Assembly (NCBI RefSeq): GCF_029892515.1
Contig: NZ_JARXVF010000001.1
Location: 496,001-560,000, forward strand
DNA: 64,000 bases
Direction: 5' to 3'
DNA from: Pseudaminobacter soli (ex Li et al. 2025)
GTDB taxonomy: Bacteria > Pseudomonadota > Alphaproteobacteria > Rhizobiales > Rhizobiaceae
Position 1 is the first letter of the stretch. Every line of letters starts with the position of its first letter. The notes under the pieces are model-generated. The model saw only the letters and a list, made by a program, of their open reading frames with translations. It was not told the origin of the DNA and did no database searches. The position numbers and the translations under genes are program-made. Below are positions 36,307-43,875 of this stretch, one piece after another.

Positions 36307-36711
36307 CTGTCTACCTCTGAATTCGGCGTCCGATTCCGCTTTTTGCCCGACTTGGACGCCCGATAAGTTAATTCCCGTTCGTTCCTTTGACGGCAATGTG
36401 GCGACGGGCCTGCAAGATTCGCCCCAAATGGCGCCCCTTGCTCATGATCCGATTCAATATAGGCACCACAAGCCATTGAACCAAGAGGGTTTTTGCCCTC
36501 CGGACCCACCTCTCCTGACAAGAGTGTTGCGTACCCGCAACGTCACCGTTCTGCCTCATTGGTGCCAGCTAAAGACCCTATTTAAGGTACGCTCTGGCCG
36601 CATTTCGACCCGACATTGCATCCCGTAAGACAGCCCCGACGGGTCGTCTCCCAGACCTGCGGGAGTGTCTCCCACAGAAGCATTGAAGTGCTGTGGCTAA
36701 GGAGAGTAAAA
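36307..36711. promoter_or_regulatory. Divergent intergenic region SDR / outer membrane protein, with structured leader
   Basis: This 405-nt region must hold both promoters. The 3' part looks like a structured porin leader: gggag at 36661-36665 can pair with ctccc on either side (36648-36652 or 36669-36673), and ccac...agca/tgct...gtgg (36672-36696) forms a hairpin just before the Shine-Dalgarno ggagag. Porin leaders are common small-RNA targets. No gene seen. Confidence 0.4.
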
Positions 36712-37380
36712 ATGGAAGCCAAATTGAAATTCGCGCGCCCTCTGGCGGCTGCGTTCGGGCTCATCGCCCTTGCTGGCGTTGTTCCCGCCAATGCGGCCGA
36801 CGTGGTTAGGGAAGAGCCACCGGCACCTGCTGCCCCGATGGAGCAGCCCCCGCTCAACACCTGGGCCGGCCCCTATGCCGGTGTGTCCCTCGGCTACGGC
36901 TTCTCGGGCCGCGTCAAGGAAAACGACATCAACAACACCATCAACACCAGCGGCTTTGTCGGCGGCGGTTTTGCTGGCTACAACTTCCAGATGGACAACT
37001 TCGTCGCTGGCGTTGAAGGCGATGTCGGCTATGGCGGCCTGAAGGGCGACAATATGAACGCCACTGTGAAGGGCGGCCTCAACGGCTCGCTCCGTGCACG
37101 CCTCGGCTATGCCGTGAGCCCGGACATCATGCCCTACATCACCGCTGGTGGCGCTGCGCAGAGCGTGAAGCTTAGCGACGATGTCGGCTCCGACAAGCGC
37201 ACGATGACCGGCTGGACCGCCGGCGTCGGCACCGACGTCAAGCTGACCGAGCAGGTCTTCGGCCGCGTTGAGTACCGCTACACCGACTACGGCAGCAAGA
37301 ACTTCGACACCGGCGCTGGTGGCCGCGACGTCAGCGTTCGCGATCATCGCATCCAGTTCGGTCTGGGTATGAAGTTCTAA
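36712..37380 (+). CDS. Omp25/Omp31-type outer membrane beta-barrel protein
   Basis: A 222-residue small porin-like protein. Signal peptide MEAKLKFARPLAAAFGLIALAGVVPANA, then a proline-rich linker (EEPPAPAAPMEQPP), then an eight-strand barrel pattern: WAGPYAGVSLGYGFSG, GFVGGGFAGYNFQMDNFVAGVEGDVGYGG, GSLRARLGYAVSPDIMPYITAGGAA, FGRVEYRYTDYGS and ending in Phe (IQFGLGMKF), the BAM signal. Rbs aaggagag. Own transcript with a leader hairpin region and a strong terminator. Confidence 0.92.
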   Translation: MEAKLKFARPLAAAFGLIALAGVVPANAADVVREEPPAPAAPMEQPPLNTWAGPYAGVSLGYGFSGRVKENDINNTINTSGFVGGGFAGYNFQMDNFVAGVEGDVGYGGLKGDNMNATVKGGLNGSLRARLGYAVSPDIMPYITAGGAAQSVKLSDDVGSDKRTMTGWTAGVGTDVKLTEQVFGRVEYRYTDYGSKNFDTGAGGRDVSVRDHRIQFGLGMKF

Positions 37381-37406
37381 GTCATCCAACCTTGGGGACG
37401 GGACGG

Positions 37407-37441
37407 AAAGGCCGGGCGCTCGGTAGCGCCCGGCCTTTTCT
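37407..37441. terminator. Rho-independent terminator, bidirectional
   Basis: A perfect 14-bp stem (aaaggccgggcgct / agcgcccggccttt) with loop cggt, followed by tctttg; lies between the porin and the convergent GST gene. Confidence 0.93.
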
Positions 37442-37448
37442 TTGTGAA

Positions 37449-38045
37449 TTAGGCCGGCAGATAAGGCGTCAACTCGGGGAATTTTTCGTCGAAGCGGACA
37501 GCCCAGCGCTTGAGCTTGGCGCGGCCGCGCTCCCACTGGCCGGCAAAGCGCAGGTCCAGATAGCCGATCGTTGCGCGCAGCGCGATCTGGCCGGCGCTGA
37601 TCTTCTTCGGCAGCTTCGGCGGATTGGCGTTCAACAGATCGAGCGCACGCGAGGTCTTCGACCACTGCTTTTCCAGCCAGGGCGAATGCACTTTTTCTTC
37701 CGGTCGTGCGCGGCGCTCATAGACATGGGCGAGCAGGCAGTCGCAAATGCCGTCGGCCAGCGCCTCCAGCCGTTCCGCATCCAGGCGCTTTTCCGCATTG
37801 CGCGGAAACAGCCCGTTGCCGGAAAGCCGGTTCAGATATTGGGTGATGACGCGGCTGTCGAAAACCGTCTCGCCGTCGTCGGCGACCAGCACCGGAATCT
37901 TGCCGAGCGGGTTAGCGGCAAGTAGTTCCGCCGGCTCGGCGCCGGTATCGGTCGGCACGGCCTCCACCGGAATTCCGGCATAGGCTGCCGCCATGCGCAC
38001 CTTGGCGCTGTAGGGCGAGGCGGACGAGTAGAGGACTTTCGGCAT
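37449..38045 (-). CDS. Glutathione S-transferase family protein
   Basis: A 198-residue GST: LYSSASPYSAKVRMAAAYAGI (active Ser/Cys region SPYSAKVR), NPLGKIPVLVADDGETVFDSRVITQYLN with the cis-proline, and a helical C domain that ends ELTPYLPA. The SPYSxKVR start resembles YfcF/YibF-type bacterial GSTs. Downstream of a palindromic repeat at 38106 and convergent with the porin. Third GST-fold gene in the window. Confidence 0.87.
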   Translation of the reverse strand: MPKVLYSSASPYSAKVRMAAAYAGIPVEAVPTDTGAEPAELLAANPLGKIPVLVADDGETVFDSRVITQYLNRLSGNGLFPRNAEKRLDAERLEALADGICDCLLAHVYERRARPEEKVHSPWLEKQWSKTSRALDLLNANPPKLPKKISAGQIALRATIGYLDLRFAGQWERGRAKLKRWAVRFDEKFPELTPYLPA

Positions 38046-38105
38046 GGATACTCCCAGGAAAAATTGCGCCTGCTCGATGCAAACGACACGATGAAAATCT
38101 GACTA

Positions 38106-38148
38106 GAGCATGATTCCGAAAAGTTGCAGACTTTTCGGAATCATGCTC
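38106..38148. repeat. Dispersed intergenic palindrome, perfect copy
   Basis: A perfect 19-bp inverted repeat (from gagcatgattccgaaaagt, 38106-38124, to its complement 38130-38148) around loop tgcag. Same family as 27081 and the triple array at 56587. It lies between the starts/ends of two minus-strand genes, RNase T2 (ends 38163) and GST (starts 38045), so it may end the RNase transcript. Confidence 0.85.
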
Positions 38149-38162
38149 CAAAAACAAAAGCT

Positions 38163-38891
38163 TCAGCCGCCGCGCACCGGCGGCATCACCACCTTGGGCA
38201 GGCGGCAGGCGGCGCGGCGGTCGACCTCGTCGCAGGTCCTGAACGACAGGTCCTTGGTCATGCAGATGCGCACCTCGCGCAGGTAGCGGCGGTCGCAGGT
38301 CACCGCGATCCCGTCCTCGGGAATGCCCGGATTGTCGCGCAGGAAAGCGCGTTCGACGTCGTTCGGGTTGGGGGTGAGATAGTCCTGCAGGCGCCGGAAC
38401 TCGGGCGGGATGTTCACCTTGTCCCGGGCGGCGCGCAGCACCTCGAAATACTGCCCCTGATCCAGTCCCGAGCAGGAGCCGTGCTTGCGCCATTCGTGTC
38501 CGACGAGGCCGATGGCGGGCATGATGTCGAGCATTGAGCGCGCAGCTTCGGTCGGCACGCGCGGCTGGTCTGTCGGGCAGTCCTGCGGATAGCCGCGTTC
38601 ATATTGCGGCCACAGCCCATGCACCACGAAGGCATAGGGCCGCCCGCCCCGGCATTGCTGGCTGTTGTTCTCCTCGTCGCCCGCCTCGCAATAGCTTGGC
38701 GACCAGGAGAGCGAGAGCACGTAGAAATCGAAGCCGGAACCGATCGGCACCGTGGACGCCGCTGGCCCCTGCCCGCTGTTCTGCCCGCTATTGCCGGCGG
38801 GCTTGCATCCGGCAACGCACGCCAGCAGCAGGGCAAGGCCAAGCCCTGCCGCAATGCCAGCACGCTGGCGGCGATTGCGGACCCAGTTCAT
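38163..38891 (-). CDS. Ribonuclease T2 family lipoprotein
   Basis: A 242-residue secreted RNase. Hydrophobic signal and lipobox VAGC with lipidation at C29. A low-complexity Gly/Ser/Gln spacer follows. The two T2 signatures are CAS-1 FVVHGLWPQYERG (H91) and CAS-2 GHEWRKHGSCSG (E133, H137), so the catalytic set is complete. Several further cysteines fit disulfides in the periplasm. ATG 38891 chosen because the signal sequence starts there. Possible role in periplasmic RNA scavenging. Confidence 0.92.
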   Translation of the reverse strand: MNWVRNRRQRAGIAAGLGLALLLACVAGCKPAGNSGQNSGQGPAASTVPIGSGFDFYVLSLSWSPSYCEAGDEENNSQQCRGGRPYAFVVHGLWPQYERGYPQDCPTDQPRVPTEAARSMLDIMPAIGLVGHEWRKHGSCSGLDQGQYFEVLRAARDKVNIPPEFRRLQDYLTPNPNDVERAFLRDNPGIPEDGIAVTCDRRYLREVRICMTKDLSFRTCDEVDRRAACRLPKVVMPPVRGG

Positions 38892-38907
38892 CGTTCCTAC
38901 CGAAGCC

Positions 38908-39357
38908 TCAGCGCAACACGCGGCAGCGGCCGTCGTAGACGTACCAGCGGTCGAAGCCGGCGACGCAGAACTCGACATTGTCGCCGATGCTCGCGAAGCC
39001 CATCCCGCCTTCGATAACGTACCAGATGTCGTGCTGGGTTCCGTCGGTCAAGACAGCCTGTGCACCGCAATAGAGCCGCGGGATCGGCTGACGATAGGCG
39101 AGCGGCAGAAAGCGGTTCTCATGGATGTTCAGGAAGCTCGCTATCTCAACATCCGGCAGGCCGGGAACATGCCGCACCTGGTAGCGGAAGCGGTGGATGA
39201 TCTTGTTGAGGAAGCGCGATTCGGCGCAGACGCTTATGACTGGCTGCGGCTGCGGCTCTTGCCAGAAAAGACCGCCAGCGTAGGAAAAGTTCGGTGCTGT
39301 GAAAAGTGAACCGGCCGCGACAACGGCCGTCATTACAAGACGAGCGATGCGGAACAT
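38908..39357 (-). CDS. Secreted protein of unknown function
   Basis: A 149-residue protein with a signal peptide (LVMTAVVAAGSLFTAPNFSYA). The mature part has cysteines in ISVCAESRFL, RLYCGAQAVL, NVEFCVAGF and DGRCRVLR, which would make two disulfides, and the segment DIWYVIEGGMGFASIGDNVEFCVAGFDRWYVYDGRCR. I do not recognise the family by name; similar small periplasmic proteins are common in rhizobia. It is 16 nt upstream of the RNase T2 gene, so the two are probably co-transcribed. Confidence 0.75.
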   Translation of the reverse strand: MFRIARLVMTAVVAAGSLFTAPNFSYAGGLFWQEPQPQPVISVCAESRFLNKIIHRFRYQVRHVPGLPDVEIASFLNIHENRFLPLAYRQPIPRLYCGAQAVLTDGTQHDIWYVIEGGMGFASIGDNVEFCVAGFDRWYVYDGRCRVLR

Positions 39358-39426
39358 TAGCCAACCTCGTGAATCATCGCAGGAAGCAATGCAACAAAGA
39401 GATAGTGCGCAAAGCCCGCGAGCCGG

Positions 39427-40287
39427 TCAAGCTGGCACGCTTTCTCCCGCCAGCCATTCGACCGACCACGCGGCCCCCTTCTCTTCGGCCAGCAGCGCGT
39501 GCAGCGCCGGCAAAAGTACTTTCAGCTCCTTTTCGAGCGTAAAGGGCGGGTTAACCACGATCATGCCGGTGCCGTCGAAGCGCGGCTCGCGAGAGGGGCG
39601 CCTGACCTCGAAGCGGATGTCCATCACCTTGGGTATGCCGGCTTCGGCGAGCGCCTCGCGGAAGGCCGCAACCGTCTTTCGGTCCTTGATCGGATACCAG
39701 AGCGCATAGATGCCGCCCGGCCAGCGCCGATGCGCGCGCACCAGCCCGTCGGCCAGCCGCTCGAACTCGCCTTCCTTCTCGAAAGGCGGATCGACCAGCA
39801 CCAGCCCGCGCTTTTCCTTGGGCGGCAGATGCGCGCCCAGCGCGAGCCAGCCGTCGAGCTCGGTGACGCGGACCTGAAAATCCTCCGCGAACAGGTTCTT
39901 CAGAACCTGAAAATCCTCGGGGTGCAGCTCGATCACCGACAGCCTGTCCTGCTTGCGCAGCAGGCGGCGCACGATCAGGGGCGAACCGGGATAGGCCGAA
40001 ACCTCGCCCTCGGGATCAGCCGAGCGCACCGCCTCCAGATAGGGCGCGAGCAGGGCTTCGGCCTCCGGTGATAGCTTTGCGTCGAGCAGCTTGGAGATGC
40101 CACCGTGCCACTCGCCGGTTTTCTGCGCTTCTTCCGACGAAAGGTCGTAGAGGCCAATGCCGGCGTGGGTGTCGATGACGCGAAAGGCCTTGTCCTTCTG
40201 CTTGAGATATTCGACCAGCCGCGCCAGCACGGCATGCTTGACGACGTCGGCGAAATTGCCGGCATGGTAGGCGTGGCGGTAATTCAT
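39427..40287 (-). CDS. rlmJ: 23S rRNA (adenine-2030-N6)-methyltransferase
   Basis: SAM-dependent methyltransferase of 286 residues. N terminus MNYRHAYHAGNFADVVKHAVL is the RlmJ hallmark; VIDTHAGIGLYDL is the SAM site; LVLVDPPFEKEGEF is the catalytic D-P-P-F motif of N6-adenine methyltransferases; then YALWYPIKDR and GTGMIVVNPPFTLE. ATG 40287 fits; upstream in-frame residues are not conserved. Two nt downstream of the unknown membrane gene. Confidence 0.94.
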   Translation of the reverse strand: MNYRHAYHAGNFADVVKHAVLARLVEYLKQKDKAFRVIDTHAGIGLYDLSSEEAQKTGEWHGGISKLLDAKLSPEAEALLAPYLEAVRSADPEGEVSAYPGSPLIVRRLLRKQDRLSVIELHPEDFQVLKNLFAEDFQVRVTELDGWLALGAHLPPKEKRGLVLVDPPFEKEGEFERLADGLVRAHRRWPGGIYALWYPIKDRKTVAAFREALAEAGIPKVMDIRFEVRRPSREPRFDGTGMIVVNPPFTLEKELKVLLPALHALLAEEKGAAWSVEWLAGESVPA

Positions 40288-40289
40288 GT

Positions 40290-40901
40290 TCAGTTCCCGT
40301 CGTCGCGATCCTGGCCCGCCATCATGGAGCGTTCCCCCCATTCTTCCAACCGCCTGTCGCGACGGACGGCGAAGATGAAGCCGGCGAGCCCGGCAGCCAT
40401 TAGCAGGAAACCGAGCATCTGCAACACCTCGATTGTGCCCAGGGCGCGGGCGCGCAGGACGATGTTCACCGCCTGGATGTAGATGCCCTTCTCGTCGCCT
40501 GGCTGAATGGCGAAACTGTAGGTGCCGCCTTTGATGTCGGTGATGAGGCCGGCATCCTCGCGATAGACCCGCTCGTTGGTCTGCGCCGACTTGTCCGTCA
40601 ATGTCGCGTCGGCAAAAGTCAGCGGCTTTGCCAGCACCGTCTGTCCGTCACGCATCACGGTGATGGCCAGGAGGTTGCCGCCATTGGCCAGGCTCGTGCC
40701 GCCGACCACGCGCATGTCGACCAGAACCTGCACCGGCGCATCGTCCGGCGAAAGCTGCTTCTCGATCGTGTGATAGCCGGTGGCCAGGTTGTAGACCTGC
40801 AGGACGCCGAGACTGTATCCGACCAGGTGCGCTGCCGCCCAGGGATAGCCAAAACCAAGCGCCGCTCCCACAAAGATCAGCACGAACAGAAAAGTGCGCA
40901 T
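40290..40901 (-). CDS. Two-TM membrane protein of unknown function
   Basis: A 203-residue protein with an N-terminal membrane helix (MRTFLFVLIFVGAALGFGYPWAA), a 125-residue soluble domain, probably periplasmic (YHTIEKQLSPDDAPVQVLVDMRV; NGGNLLAITVMRDGQTVLAKPLTF; GTYSFAIQPGDEKGIYIQAVNIVLR), and a second helix (MLGFLLMAAGLAGFIFAVRRDRR) with a basic cytosolic tail. ATG 40901 has gggagag upstream. Directly upstream of rlmJ. I do not recognise the family. Confidence 0.7.
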   Translation of the reverse strand: MRTFLFVLIFVGAALGFGYPWAAAHLVGYSLGVLQVYNLATGYHTIEKQLSPDDAPVQVLVDMRVVGGTSLANGGNLLAITVMRDGQTVLAKPLTFADATLTDKSAQTNERVYREDAGLITDIKGGTYSFAIQPGDEKGIYIQAVNIVLRARALGTIEVLQMLGFLLMAAGLAGFIFAVRRDRRLEEWGERSMMAGQDRDDGN

Positions 40902-41066
40902 CGGGAACTCTCCCAGCCGCATCGGACCTGTCTGCCACGACGCGCGACGGCATCTCGACGGGTTCGAACTCCCGGATCGATCGTCTCCCCCAATAACGCG
41001 CAAAATCGCGCCCGGTTTCAGGAATGCGTCCCAATTGCACGGCAAATAGAGACGAGCTGTGAACAA

Positions 41067-41624
41067 TCAGCCCGGCAGCTTCAGGCGCGTCATGATCTCG
41101 GTCACGGTTTCGTCCACGGTCTGCGCGGAAGTTTCGAGCCAGAGGCCGATATGCGGGGTCTCATCGTGCAGCACGCGCCGGATCTGCTCTGCCGTCCAGG
41201 CGCCGTAGACCGGATCGTCATAGATGTTCTTCGAGCGCGCCTTGTCGCGGGCGGTCAGCACCTCCGCCGAAGGGTCGAGCACCACCACCGCCGGCCGGTA
41301 GGCCTCAAGCCGTTCCGCCGCCCAGCCAAGAAACTCGCCCAGAAGGACGTCCTGATAGACGACGGTGAAGCCGGCATCGGCATATTTGGTGGCGACGTCC
41401 CAGGCGAATTCGTAGCGTATGCGGAGCTGCCGCTCGGCCTCGGGCGACGGGTTGGGGCTCATCTCGACCCGGCCGCCGATGATCATGCGGCGAAAGAGAT
41501 CGCCGCGCAGATGCACGCTTTTTGGCAGCCGCTCGGCCAGCGCCTGCGCCACGGTGGACTTTCCCGCCCCCATCACGCCGGTGATGATGACGATGCGCGG
41601 CGCCTTGTCCGCCGCCCCTTCCAT
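41067..41624 (-). CDS. P-loop kinase-like / AAA family protein
   Basis: A 185-residue P-loop NTPase: IVIITGVMGAGKSTVAQALAERLPKSVHLRGDLFRRMI (Walker A GVMGAGKST), then VVYQDVLLGEFLG and AVVVLDPSAEVLTARDKARSKNIYDDPVYG. The shape is that of small-molecule phosphotransferases such as chloramphenicol phosphotransferase or gluconate kinase; substrate unknown. Start is uncertain: GTG at 41636 overlaps the holC stop (GTGA) and would add 4 residues. Either way it is coupled to holC. Confidence 0.75.
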   Translation of the reverse strand: MEGAADKAPRIVIITGVMGAGKSTVAQALAERLPKSVHLRGDLFRRMIIGGRVEMSPNPSPEAERQLRIRYEFAWDVATKYADAGFTVVYQDVLLGEFLGWAAERLEAYRPAVVVLDPSAEVLTARDKARSKNIYDDPVYGAWTAEQIRRVLHDETPHIGLWLETSAQTVDETVTEIMTRLKLPG

Positions 41625-41632
41625 CGCCGCCG

Positions 41633-42082
41633 TCACGCCTTGCGTTCCCAGCGCCGCTCGGGCGTCTGCTGCCAATAGGTGACGGTGTGGCCGCCCGCCT
41701 TCATCTGCTTCCATTGAACGCGCGCAGCTTCGAGCTGGCCCGCGTCATGGCCGTCGAACATGAACACCGCGCGCTCGTAAGCGCCCAGATCCGGCGGCAC
41801 GGCGCCATCGACCATGAAGCGAATGCGCGCCTGGTTCGCATTGTCCTGCCCTGTCGTCAAAAGCACCGGCTGCTCCTCCGGATAGGCCTCGCGGTCCGTG
41901 GCATGGGCAAGAAAGGAGTCGTCGCGGAAGGTCCAAAGATGCGCGTCCAGCGCATCCCGGCGCTCTTCCGTGCCGGTCTGCACCACGACGCGCCAGCCGC
42001 GCTGCACGCTCTTTTCAATGAGGGCCGGCAGCGCCTCTTCCAGCGTCGACTCGGTCAGATGGTAAAACAGAACTTCAGCCAT
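41633..42082 (-). CDS. holC: DNA polymerase III chi subunit
   Basis: 149 residues; chi links the clamp loader to single-strand-binding protein. MAEVLFYHLTESTLEEALPALIEKSVQRGWRVVVQTGTEERRDALDAHLWTF, then DDSFLAHA and QPVLLTT are standard HolC. In many proteobacteria holC lies next to pepA; here two other genes (42140 and 43076) lie between. Overlaps the following kinase gene. Confidence 0.93.
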   Translation of the reverse strand: MAEVLFYHLTESTLEEALPALIEKSVQRGWRVVVQTGTEERRDALDAHLWTFRDDSFLAHATDREAYPEEQPVLLTTGQDNANQARIRFMVDGAVPPDLGAYERAVFMFDGHDAGQLEAARVQWKQMKAGGHTVTYWQQTPERRWERKA

Positions 42083-42139
42083 GCCGCAAAACTACGCGAT
42101 CGCGTGATGGATTGAAACGCCGACAGCGTCAGCCGGATT

Positions 42140-42943
42140 TCAGCCGATATCAAGCACAAGCGCGCAATGATCGGACACTTCCGGCTCCTTCACCACATCG
42201 AAATGGCGGATCGGGACATTGGCGCTTATCAGCATGTAATCGGCAAATCGCGGTGTCTTTTTGTAGAGCGAGGTGCGCGTATCGGTGAATCCGCGTGTCG
42301 TGATCAGGTCGGTCAGCCCGAGTTCGGCCAAAGCCGCGAAGGTCACGCTGCCCGGCAGCACGTTGAAATCGCCGCAGATCACCAGCCTGTCGGTGTCCCT
42401 TCGCGTCCGGTCGATCAGCTCGGCAAACCGCCTCGCCTGGACATGGCGCGCCGGCGTATCGCCCTTGCCGGCCGGATCGCGCAAGCCGTGCATATGGGCA
42501 ATGGTTATTACGGACGACGTCTCATAGTCGAAGAGACGCACCGCATGCGCGTTTCGCGAGCGTGGATGCTCGCCCCAGCCATCCGGACTGAATTCGCCAT
42601 GCACAAAATCCTGCGCCTGCCCGATCACGGGATAGGTCCGGCGCACGAAAGTCGTCAGCCCCCACTCGGAAGGATAGCCGACGTTGCCGTCATACAGATC
42701 GCCGCGTGCGGCCGGGCAGAAAAAGACCTGATGCGACGGCAGCGCCGCCGCCACCTCCTGCAGCAGGTTGGCCCGCTGCGGCAACTCCAGATCGTGGTCC
42801 CGGTAGATCAGCCATTCCTTGTCGACCGTCGGCGTCGAAACCATCTCCTGCAGACAAAGCACGTCCGGATCCGCATTGGCCAGATAGGGGATGAGCCGGT
42901 CGTGGACCCTGCCGCCCCAGGCATTCAGCGACATGATGCGCAA
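42140..42943 (-). CDS. Endonuclease/exonuclease/phosphatase family protein
   Basis: A 267-residue metal-dependent hydrolase of the DNase I-like fold. Motifs in order: MSLNAWGG, VLCLQEMV (metal Glu), MHGLRDP, VICGDFNVLPGS, and the final SDHCALVLDIG (catalytic Asp-His). No signal peptide. Substrate (DNA, sphingolipid or phosphoinositide in relatives) unknown. Located between holC and the unknown gene at 43076. Confidence 0.87.
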   Translation of the reverse strand: MRIMSLNAWGGRVHDRLIPYLANADPDVLCLQEMVSTPTVDKEWLIYRDHDLELPQRANLLQEVAAALPSHQVFFCPAARGDLYDGNVGYPSEWGLTTFVRRTYPVIGQAQDFVHGEFSPDGWGEHPRSRNAHAVRLFDYETSSVITIAHMHGLRDPAGKGDTPARHVQARRFAELIDRTRRDTDRLVICGDFNVLPGSVTFAALAELGLTDLITTRGFTDTRTSLYKKTPRFADYMLISANVPIRHFDVVKEPEVSDHCALVLDIG

Positions 42944-43075
42944 AAGTCGTTCGCTCCCCTGCTACCCGAGGACGCGCAGATGCGCGCGGCTGGTCGTTGG
43001 AACGCCTTTACGACATCGGATCGCCGGTGGGAACGGACCGGCGAGCGGGAACCCGCCAATCATAAGTGAGGGCGG

Positions 43076-43609
43076 CTACCGCACGGGACGATAGATTCCG
43101 ATCTCGTCCATTTCGATCGGCTTGCCTTGAGCCAGGTCTTTGGCGGCCTTGCCCAGCGCGGCATCCACCTTCTTGGCGTCGTCGCCGGACGGGTCCATGA
43201 CCGCGTTCATAAGCATGTCCACCGAAATGCCGAGATCGGTCAGGCCCAGATCCTTCTCGATCTCGGCGATCTTCATCAATCCGTTCGGACTCCGCTTCAC
43301 CCTGTCAATTTCCGCCTTCAGCGCCTTGTAGAAAGACGACGCGGAATCATAGTCGTCCTGCTTGACGCCAAGCGATTTTGCCAGCCGATCGACCAGATGC
43401 ACCTTTTGCGCGGTGACATCCATCGTGTTCGTGCTGAACAGGTCATCGGAAGAGGCTGTTGCCAATCCATCGTTGTAAGCGGTCTTTCCCAGGCCGTTCG
43501 CCACTACGACGAGATTGGCGCTGGGCGATGCCGAACTTGTCTGGAAGGGCGCCCTCTTCTGCATAAGAACCAGCGACAAGGGGACGTTGGCCGAGGATAC
43601 AACGGTCAT
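43076..43609 (-). CDS. Protein of unknown function
   Basis: A 177-residue soluble protein with no signal peptide. N-terminal 60 residues are Ser/Ala/Asn-rich and probably flexible; the remainder is helical and charged (LVDRLAKSLGVKQDDYDSASSFYKALKAEIDRVKR; EIEKDLGLTDLGISVDMLMNAVMDP; DDAKKVDAALGKAAKDL). I do not recognise it. It stands alone, with 266 nt of non-coding DNA before pepA and 132 nt before the gene at 42140. Confidence 0.65.
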   Translation of the reverse strand: MTVVSSANVPLSLVLMQKRAPFQTSSASPSANLVVVANGLGKTAYNDGLATASSDDLFSTNTMDVTAQKVHLVDRLAKSLGVKQDDYDSASSFYKALKAEIDRVKRSPNGLMKIAEIEKDLGLTDLGISVDMLMNAVMDPSGDDAKKVDAALGKAAKDLAQGKPIEMDEIGIYRPVR

Positions 43610-43824
43610 GCGAGCTCCTGATCGCGCACCCGCCTTCCATCATGGAAACGATGCACAAAGTTCGCAGCCACGGCATCATGCCGCGAGCAGATCAATATCG
43701 ATCCACTACCTCACCCATCTCAAGATATGATTAATGAATGCTTCAGCATGTTCTAAAGCTTCAGCCGAAAAGATTTTGCGTCATCTCCCAAGCGACAAAT
43801 TTCGCTTGGTGATGATGCAAACCG

Positions 43825-43856
43825 GACTGGCGCCGCCTATGCCGCCGGCGCCAGTC
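43825..43856 (-). terminator. Possible terminator of pepA
   Basis: A perfect 11-bp stem gactggcgccg / cggcgccagtc with a 10-nt loop lies 20 nt downstream of the pepA stop on the minus strand. T-richness after it is slight (cggtttgc). Confidence 0.5.
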
Positions 43857-43875
43857 ATAGACGTGTCGGTGCGCC

